From contig NC_053402.1 of assembly GCF_016859285.1 (NCBI RefSeq), positions 6,934,031-6,998,030 on the forward strand: a DNA stretch of 64,000 nt, given 5' to 3'. The translations under genes and the position numbers were made by a program. The notes beneath the pieces are model-generated. The model was not told where the DNA came from and ran no database searches. It saw only the letters and a list, made by a program, of their open reading frames with translations. Origin of the DNA: Xiphias gladius. Taxonomy: Eukaryota > Chordata > Actinopteri > Istiophoriformes > Xiphiidae. How positions within the stretch are numbered: the stretch's first letter is position 1; each line of letters begins with the position of its first letter. Positions 57,659 through 64,000 of the stretch are shown in pieces.

Positions 57659-59161
57659 CTACAGAGAGACAGCAGAAGCCCCAAATCAAGGTTGAGTAGT
57701 GTTTGTGTTTTTTTGCTTTTGACGTGTTGGTGTAACCAAGTGGGATTTGTGTAGATTATACTGAGAGTAAATTAAATGAGAAGTAATATATAAAATAAGA
57801 TTAAAAAAGTAATCGATGGAGAGCAGGACAATAAATATTTGGGTATGCATAAGCGTTGCATGTGTATCTGTGTGAGTATATATACACATGTATCCATATA
57901 TGCATGCAGATATGCAGTATAAATATGCTTGTGTGGGTAAATCTTTTCTTTCTTTCTCTCTTTTGTATATATACTATTTTTATTAAAGGGAGCATTTTTG
58001 TATTTATTTTTACAGCAAAATAAAATGGGTGTATTGATGTGCATATTATGTGTACCCACAATAGGCCTGTTTGAAAAATTAAATTGGCATTATGTAAAAT
58101 TTTTCAAATTTTGTATTGTTCTGAAATCACTGTAATATAATCACCACTTAAATTAGGCCCTAGAGCTTTTATTTTTTCTCATTTATGTGTCATGATTTCC
58201 TCTACTGAAGTTATAATCCTTAATATTTTCAATATAGCATATCCAATTTTCAATACAATTTATGGCTGACATATATTCTCATGTAGCCATTTAATGTAAT
58301 TACCCTCATTAGGTACCTCTGTATATAGTGTTCTGCGTAGTCAGTGGCGGGGGGTAGACAAAAGCCTGTAAAAGCCGGTGAGGCCCTGATATCTGTCTTT
58401 GTTACCCTTGCCTTACTGGCTTTATATTCCAAAAACTCAGTTTCAATTCAACTTTTAAAAAGATACCTGCTAACTCGAATCACTGCAGGCTTATTTTTTG
58501 TGTGGATTCCTCTCCCACCTGTCTGCCTGCAACCTCTCCTCGGTGTTTGCGGCACTCCTGGGTGATGGCATCATCTGTGCCCTGCTCAGGGTCTGGCAGG
58601 CCCAGGAAGGTGCAGACTGCTGATCTCTTTCCTGCTCCGGTCCGGCCCAGCAGCACCAGCCTCAGCTCTGCTTATCAAGAAGAAAAGGGCCAAGATACAC
58701 AGCAGTGGGAAAAAAAAGATAGTTTTCACGGTACACTGTTCTTTGTTTATTTGTAACACTGAGGGCATAGTGTGTGTACGTTGTCCAGAGAGTACGCAAG
58801 TTTTTCAAATTTATGACAATGACATCACTTGAATTCTTAAATCTTCCATTTTATGCGTGGAAAAATAATAGGCTATCTGTTGTGCATTTTGCGTCCTGTT
58901 TCTACTGTTAGTCAGCCTGTTATGCTATCATGTCATCAGCACGTATAGCCAGAACCGCTTTGAAATCCCCTAGAAGCGGCAGCGCCCTTTGCAGCTGCCG
59001 TCTCTTCTCATCTCTTTACCTCACAGATACCGAAAACACGGAATAGGAAGCCGCACCTACCGACTCTTCTCCTGTTTAGTCCCACATGGATACGGTTTTT
59101 GAAATACGACATTAAAATTTTAATTATCAGGCGTACCTGAGCGCGAAGCAGATGCTGACAT
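56792..59161 (-). CDS. GIMAP/AIG1-family protein with degenerate GTP-binding motifs (3 exons, 346 aa)
   Basis: Exons (minus strand): 59,161-59,137, 58,667-58,519 and 57,658-56,792; introns are phase 1 then phase 0, all GT-AG. GIMAPs are septin/Toc-like GTPases that assemble on membranes and act in lymphocyte survival and innate defence. Residues 10-22 (LRLVLLGRTGAGK) form the P-loop, residues 132-138 (FTHTEEL) fit the G4 region, and residues 161-167 (RCGDRYH) match the conserved GIMAP box. The G1 motif ends GK-Arg23 where Ser/Thr normally binds magnesium, and the G3 motif DTPG is replaced by Ser63-Ser-Pro-Ala66. It follows that hydrolysis, and perhaps nucleotide binding, is impaired. Residues 200-262 are charged and probably coiled. 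Residues 306-334 are a glycine-rich hydrophobic segment, a likely membrane tail. The frame is intact across all three exons, which argues against a plain pseudogene. It lies on the same strand as hmgxb4, 1.8 kb beyond that gene's stop. Confidence 0.85.
58519..58667 (-). CDS. GIMAP-like exon 2 (P-loop exon)
   Basis: Acceptor gataagcag, donor CAG|gtggga. It encodes 49 complete codons including LRLVLLGRTGAGKRSAV and ends GEVAGRQ, which runs directly into VVVVSSPAWF of exon 3. That junction is the usual 'GR.VVVVDTPG' junction of the family. Confidence 0.88.
59137..59161 (-). CDS. GIMAP-like exon 1 (start exon)
   Basis: It encodes MSASASRS and the first base of Glu9, then the donor gtacgc. The ATG has G at -3. 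The phase (1) matches the acceptor of the next exon, and a very short first coding exon is usual for fish GIMAP genes. This is the least certain of the three exons because so little sequence supports it. Confidence 0.65.
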
Positions 59162-59639
59162 TTCTGATTCTGTTCACTGCCGTATTTAGTCTTGAATCAG
59201 GGATGAACACACTTCCTAGTTCCTGCAGGCTGACTCAGCTCTGCCTCGGTACTGGAATGACTTCTCCAGGGGTTATAACACAGATCCATCTGTTGTGGCG
59301 GCTGAGGCGAAAACCGGGGCCCGGGGACCACGTGGGGTCCGATGTAAAATGAGTAAACGGTTTTCTTATCACTTCAGCCCATTAGTATTTTAGTAAACAT
59401 GAAGAGGGCTGAGCTTTATGGTACATTTTCGAGGATTTTTTTTACTTGAAAAACCCTTTCACCTCTTTCTTTCATTTTTTTTTTGTATATTTCACTGCAT
59501 ATAGTCAAGCCTGTTTTATTGTTTGCCCTTTACCTAGCCCTAACACATCTATTTAATGCATTTAAAAACTACAATTACTAAAGTACTCTATAGTAATCCA
59601 TCTATCTGATAAAATAAGAAGGGTCTACATCCATGCTAG
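59162..59639. promoter_or_regulatory. Probable GIMAP-like 5' flank
   Basis: A GC-rich patch with several CpGs at about 59,283-59,345 ('gtggcggctgaggcgaaaac', 'cccggggaccacgtgg', including an E-box CACGTG) lies 120-185 bp upstream of the proposed ATG. It is the best promoter candidate. No TATA box is obvious. Confidence 0.35.
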
Positions 59640-60115
59640 CAACCCTGTTACCACAGTAGTGCTCTTGGAGCTAGGTTAAAATCTAACATCAGCATGCTAA
59701 CATGCTCAAAATGGCAATGCTAACACGCTGATGTTAAGCAGCTATATTGTTTATAATGATCAACATGTTAGCATGCTAGCATCTGGTAATTGGCACCAAA
59801 CATAGGGTGCAGCTGAGGCTGATTGGAATGTTATTACAGTTCATCCAGTAGGGAAATATGAATGTCTGTAACAAATTTAATGGCGATCCATCCAAAATGT
59901 CTCAGAACATTTTGCAAAAACACTAAAATGTGAACTTCTTGGTGTCACTGGAGGAAAAGTCAAAGGATCACCAAAGTAAGTGGGCTTTATCATATGGGCA
60001 CCATGAATGTCTGTACAACAAAATTTCATGGTAATCCATCCAGAGTTGTGTTGAAATATTTCAGCCTGGACAAAAGTGGTCCATCATTGCCATCCCTAGA
60101 GCCACACTGCAACTG
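59640..60115 (+). repeat. Percomorph dispersed repeat, third copy
   Basis: Same family as 24,745-25,112: 'atgaatgtctgtaacaaatt', 'ggcgatccatccaaaat', 'gtcactggaggaaaagtcaa', 'aggatcaccaaagtaagtg' and 'tttcagcctggacaaaagtg'. It is preceded by a 'gctaacatgct' GCTA-rich stretch (59,690-59,785) usually seen with this family. It lies between the two minus-strand genes. Confidence 0.75.
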
Positions 60116-60119
60116 GGGC

Positions 60120-60919
60120 TAATAAAATAGCAGAAGCTGCATCATAGCTGAACAGGTCATATTTTAATGTTGCCGTTTTTTTAAATTTGAAGCTCTGACA
60201 GTGAATTGCTTGAACAGCTCTTGATTACAACAAGGTTACACCTAAAGGTGTTTTCTATCACTTTTTGAAATTCTACGGTACAGTCAAAATCTAAATGCTG
60301 TATGCACAGTAAAATATCAAATCTATAAAAACAGCAAGACATGACAGTACTTTTTACATGATAAAAGAAAAAAAAGCAAGTGTTATATATATTACGTTAT
60401 GTTGATGATGAGCAAAAGAGAATGACTTAAATGTTCCTGTACATTTAGGTAAAAAATCCAATAATCAAGACATGTACAGGACACTCAACAGTCATACACA
60501 AACAATCAAATTCACCTTAAACCCACCCAACAGCTAAACAAATACACACCAATCAGCCACAATATTAAAACCAGTTAGCGGTTTTAATGGTGTGGCTGAT
60601 TAGTGTACATACAGGCACACACCCATTCATAAATCAGGACACTGTACAGTAACAGTAAAACTAAGCTGACATGCCAAGAAAGATAAGCGCGTTCAGTAAA
60701 ATGTTTCGTTTAAAAAATATGACGATTACAAAATTAAGAGAATGAGGTTTTTAAAAAAATACACTTTAAAAACAGGTTGACACTAGAAATATCCAAGTTT
60801 TCAGATGCCAAGGAGTGGCTTAAATTAAAGTCCAAGGGTCACTCCTGTAATGGAACCATTCCAGTCAAATCTGCTGACTTTTGATGACAAATCTCTCCAG
60901 ACTGATTATCGTCCTTTAC
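60120..60919 (-). other. Probable hmgxb4 3' UTR and downstream
   Basis: Non-coding sequence after the hmgxb4 stop. On the minus strand an ATTAAA signal is possible at 60,163-60,168, and another lies inside the hairpin at 60,551-60,601. No AATAAA was seen. The transcript end is therefore uncertain. Confidence 0.4.
60551..60601. repeat. 22-bp-stem hairpin
   Basis: Arms aatcagccacaatattaaaa(cc) and ggttttaatggtgtggctga(tt) pair over 22 bp with two mismatches around a 7-base loop (agttagc). The arm sequence resembles the terminal motif of a fish repeat ('aatcagccacaacattaaaa'), so it may be a tiny foldback element or solo end pair. It would lie in the hmgxb4 3' UTR if that reaches beyond 60,600. 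Confidence 0.85.
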
Positions 60920-61587
60920 TCAGAGTCCAGGCATGATGTAAGCGATGTTGTCCAATGTATTTGACTATATAAAAAGAAAAAGCTTTGTTAGAATACTGCA
61001 ATAGAGGTTCACAGGATTAAGCCAAGTCTATATCTCCTGAATGCAGTCCACAGAAAAGAAGTCAAAGTGAATAAGTTAGGAAGCTGAAAACGCCTAAAGT
61101 AATTCCTTTCCTTCAACATTTAAACATGTCAATACTATACCAGGACGTTTCGAGGGCATCCGTTTAGCTGTGGTATCTGTGATGTGAGACAGGTCAGTGG
61201 CCCCAGTGCACACAAGATGGAGTCCAAAAGTACCGACAGACTCCCGGACACGGCAACCATCCCCTAACAGAACAAAGCATCAGTCACATGATTCACTTAT
61301 TCCACTGCATAATAATGCAACATTTCAACGTTAAACTTAAAACATTAAAATTTATTAACTACATGTATATTTTATAACTGTAGTAAAAACAAACAAACAA
61401 ACAAAAAACGCATGCATGTGGAAACTTGCCTCTGTTTCTTGTAGTCGATGCCCAATCAGGGACAGGGACTCTCCTAGTAGCTGCAGGTGAGCTGCTGCAT
61501 CGATTGGATCTACATCTGGGACTCGCGCGGGGGACAGGGACATAGTGCCGGTAGCTCTGTCCGGTGACACCATCCCTGTTCCCGTTC
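60920..61587 (-). CDS. hmgxb4: hmgxb4 C-terminal exons
   Basis: Exon 61,587-61,430 encodes a Ser/Pro/Thr linker then [20 protein letters not shown]. Exon 61,263-61,141 encodes [20 protein letters not shown]...PRNVL. Exon 60,964-60,920 encodes [14 protein letters not shown] and TGA. Joined, they match the conserved end of vertebrate HMGXB4. Confidence 0.92.
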
Positions 61588-63848
61588 CTACAACTTTTAT
61601 GATATAAGACAATTTAAAGAAAACAGTAATGAGATCCAACAGTGAAAGGACAAAATAGATAAGAATACTAAGATGATAAAGTTTTCTTATTAACCTCTTT
61701 AAAACTTTAGAGGGTTAAAAATACCTTTGCTTTTGCTCTCACTGGAGCTCTTGTGTTTGATTGTTGTGGCCTCAGCTTTGTTCTGTTTGTGCTGCAGATA
61801 CTGAGCTTTCTGCCTCCAAACCTGTAACGAAGAACACACAGAAAGCACGTGATGTTTAGTGCACCACCACAACTGCAAGCATACATTGATATTCTATTAA
61901 ATTGGATACATTTCCAAAGCGTTCTCAGATACTGATTACAAATAAGAAAAAAAAACGTACTAGTTTGTCTTTCTCAGGCATCGCCTTCCACACCTCTGCC
62001 AACTTTTTGCTTAGTTCGCCAAAGACTGCATCAGACACACAAACATATTGTTTAAATGTTTTTTTTGGTAATATTTCACTGGATAATATGCCAGTGACTG
62101 TAATTACAAGTGAGTTATACCATATGTCATTATTTACCCACCTAGTCCTGGCTGTTCTGCATTTATGTTCACCCTGTACTCCTTACAAAACACCTGATAT
62201 GCTGTTGTGTTCTTCTTCTTGGGCTAAATGAGGACAAAGAAGAGAAACAAAAATGTAAGAAACAAAACCAAGCACAAGAGCAATACACGGTGAGGCTGAC
62301 AGATGTTGGTCTTTATGTGAGGGTTGTGGATGGATTGTTTATGCCAACGACTCAACAATCACTTGACATTTCTGGCTAATTTTCTCTTCTAATTTTCATC
62401 TCTACTTTGGAACACCAGCTATCGACCCTAAAAGAAATATGACTGAACAGTATCTTACCTTATCTTTATCTTTCTCATGCTTTTCCCGATCTTTCTCCTC
62501 TTTCTTCTTCTTTCTCTCTGTCATTCCATCACTGCCTTGATGGTGGTGTGGAGGGATGGGTGTGCCCATGGCATACATAGGACCAACAGCACTGTGAGTG
62601 ACAGTGGGATGAGAGTGGCTTTGGCCCCTTGATGAGTCTGAAGAAAGTCATACAATGATAAAGCAAAGGTTATGACAAGAGTGAGGGTATGAGGTTTAAG
62701 AAAGCGTAAATGTATATAAAACTGTGAGGGATTTACTGACACATTCAGCCAATAATTAAGTATGATTTTTCATACTTGGTTCAGTCAAGAATAGCCCCTA
62801 TTTTTGGGTACCTTTAAAAAGACAATAACCCAAATGCTGCCACTCAACAGATTTAAAAATAAAACTCTGTTTCATCTGTTGTTATTACTCTTTTCTACTT
62901 CACAATTGAGACATTATTGAATTTATCTTGGCTAAGAAAAAGCATAACAACAGAGTAAAACTTGCAATCCTTAAGCTTCCTACAAGGGACGTGCCGATAT
63001 CAGATTTTCAGGCTACATTTATTGTGGCCAAAAATATCATGGTAAACAATATAATTGCAATATGAATCAAACCGTCCTTAAATACTATTTTTAGAGCTAA
63101 ATTAGTATAATTAATATAGCAAATATACTAAAATTACTTTCCATCCTGTTTGCCCCAGATTTTATCAGGCCTCACACATCCATTCATGTTTTCATACATG
63201 TTCTGATTTCTTTAGGGTGTTAATGTTTAAAATCATTTCAAAAAAAGGAAAATGTTTGTAAACAGTCACAGAATGTAACAGTGACAGACTGTGACACAAT
63301 TATATTTGGCTCTTAGAAGCCACTTGTACTGCCTGCCCTCTGCACTTATACTAACAAATGCAGTCAGTTGAAGCTGACCACGAAAAACCTAAAGTGCACT
63401 ATCTTGAGCAAGGAGTTTCTCTTGTCAATCATATAAAATATTTGCTCTGTTTCTCACTTAACATCGTGTCTCAGCACCAAGGCCATGGTACCTACAGTTA
63501 GACAGACAAAGGGCTCGGTTTGCCGGTCCTGCTGTTTGACCAGTAGAAAGGCGCACCCTTGTGGCAAATTGGAAATGATAATAATAGAAATTGTTGTGTT
63601 TCAAAATCGGTATAGTGGCACACCTCTTTTCCAAGCAAACTCACCTCCATATCCTTTGCTGTGCTTCTTGTCCTTCCCACTTTTATCCTTATCTCTGTCT
63701 TTCTCCTTGTCCTTTTTCTTCTTGCTTTTCTTGCTCTTCTTCTTCTTTTTTGACAGGTGTGTGTATGAATCATCTATAACTAGCTCTCCTGCCTCCAGCT
63801 CGCCCCCAGATGAAGAACTATCGTCTCCCAAGCCACCTCCATAATGAC
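60920..63848 (-). CDS. hmgxb4: HMG-box protein HMGXB4, 3' eight coding exons (5' end outside window)
   Basis: Exons, 5' to 3': 63,848-63,645; 62,637-62,459; 62,223-62,142; 62,025-61,961; 61,821-61,725; 61,587-61,430; 61,263-61,141; 60,964-60,920. Reading phases agree at every junction and give 316 C-terminal residues. HMGXB4 (HMG2L1) is a nuclear HMG-box protein reported in the NURF chromatin complex, as a modulator of Wnt/beta-catenin signalling, and as a host factor of Sleeping Beauty transposase. Visible here: an acidic-serine stretch then a long Lys/Asp-rich tract (residues 33-65), a second charged tract (111-127), the HMG box (about 128-200, [19 protein letters not shown] to [19 protein letters not shown]) and the highly conserved tail [18 protein letters not shown] ... 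[14 protein letters not shown]. The known human protein is about 600 aa, so roughly the first half is missing here. All introns are GT-AG except one with a GC donor (see findings). Confidence 0.95.
61725..62223 (-). CDS. hmgxb4: hmgxb4 HMG-box exons
   Basis: Three short exons split the box. 62,223-62,142 encodes [12 protein letters not shown]...NAEQPGL. 62,025-61,961 encodes [20 protein letters not shown] plus Leu, with donor CTA|gtacgt. 61,821-61,725 encodes [20 protein letters not shown] and a Ser/Lys tail. The aromatic and basic residues expected on the three helices (Tyr, Phe, Trp, Trp) are present, so the box looks functional. Confidence 0.93.
62459..63848 (-). CDS. hmgxb4: hmgxb4 lysine-rich exons
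   Basis: Exon 63,848-63,645 has acceptor gtcaaacag and donor GGAG|gtgagt, and encodes HYGGGLGDD then [15 protein letters not shown] and the Lys-rich run. Exon 62,637-62,459 (acceptor ctttcttcag, donor AAG|gtaaga) encodes [15 protein letters not shown] to EKHEKDKDK. Both are phase 1 at the entry. These charged regions are likely disordered and carry nuclear localisation signals. Confidence 0.9.
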
Positions 63849-64000
63849 CTGTTTGACAGAGAGAAGAGCAACACAAACCACATATTAATGAACAAAACAA
63901 ATCATGGAGTTCCACTATCGGTTACTACCAGTGGAAAGAAGAAAGACTCTCTCCCCCTTTAAAATGTTATCATTATGTAACCTTGATATATTTGGATAAC
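63849..64000 (-). other. hmgxb4 intron, to window end
   Basis: Sequence upstream of the first visible exon has a pyrimidine tract and acceptor (minus strand) but no further exon before the window ends. Confidence 0.6.

Noticed and set aside
63485..63844. 119-codon plus-strand frame with Leu/Phe-rich tail
   Set aside because: Antisense of the hmgxb4 lysine-rich exon.

Overview
The window reads as nuclear DNA of a ray-finned fish, most likely a percomorph/acanthomorph teleost. The signs are AT-rich spacer with long (CA)n tracts, several interspersed-repeat families I know from percomorph genomes (hAT-type MITEs, a Tc1/mariner relic, tRNA-derived SINEs), split genes with GT-AG introns, and an intronless FoxD gene. 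There are no bacterial, CRISPR or operon-like structures. Species cannot be named from the sequence alone.

Layout. Positions 1 to about 34,400 are a gene-free stretch in which I find no exon I can defend. It holds repeats: a nested inverted-repeat block at 1.19-2.26 kb, a hAT-like element at 3.9-4.4 kb, a Tc1/mariner relic at 10.3-11.2 kb, a minisatellite-bearing MITE at 18.7-19.2 kb, an inverted pair of one repeat family at 24.7-25.9 kb, and several simple repeats. At 34,801-35,775 (+) lies a single-exon FoxD-class forkhead gene of 324 codons, with GC-rich coding sequence and an AT-rich 3' side carrying AATAAA. A second gene-free stretch follows (36-56.8 kb). It contains short, unusually non-repetitive blocks that are candidates for conserved regulatory DNA, plus a nested transposon stack (46.1-47.3 kb) and a full-length 1-kb hAT-like MITE with an internal minisatellite (48.66-49.67 kb), both bounded by 8-bp target duplications.

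The last 7 kb hold two genes on the minus strand. A complete three-exon GIMAP/AIG1-family gene (59,161 down to 56,792; 346 aa) has lost key residues of the G1 and G3 GTP-binding motifs, so it looks like a pseudo-GTPase with a glycine-rich membrane-tail. Upstream of it, the 3' eight coding exons of hmgxb4 (63,848 down to 60,920) encode a lysine-rich region, the HMG box and the conserved C-terminus; its 5' exons lie beyond the window. One hmgxb4 intron appears to use a GC donor.

The three genes do not form an obvious functional unit. The FoxD gene is a developmental regulator inside a gene-poor domain, which is the usual setting for long-range enhancers. hmgxb4 encodes a widely used chromatin-associated HMG protein. 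The GIMAP-like gene is an isolated immune-type GTPase relative. I found no clear new multi-gene system. The observations most worth a second look are the degenerate GIMAP protein, the FoxD protein without a visible eh1 repression motif, and the MITE family with a variable internal minisatellite.
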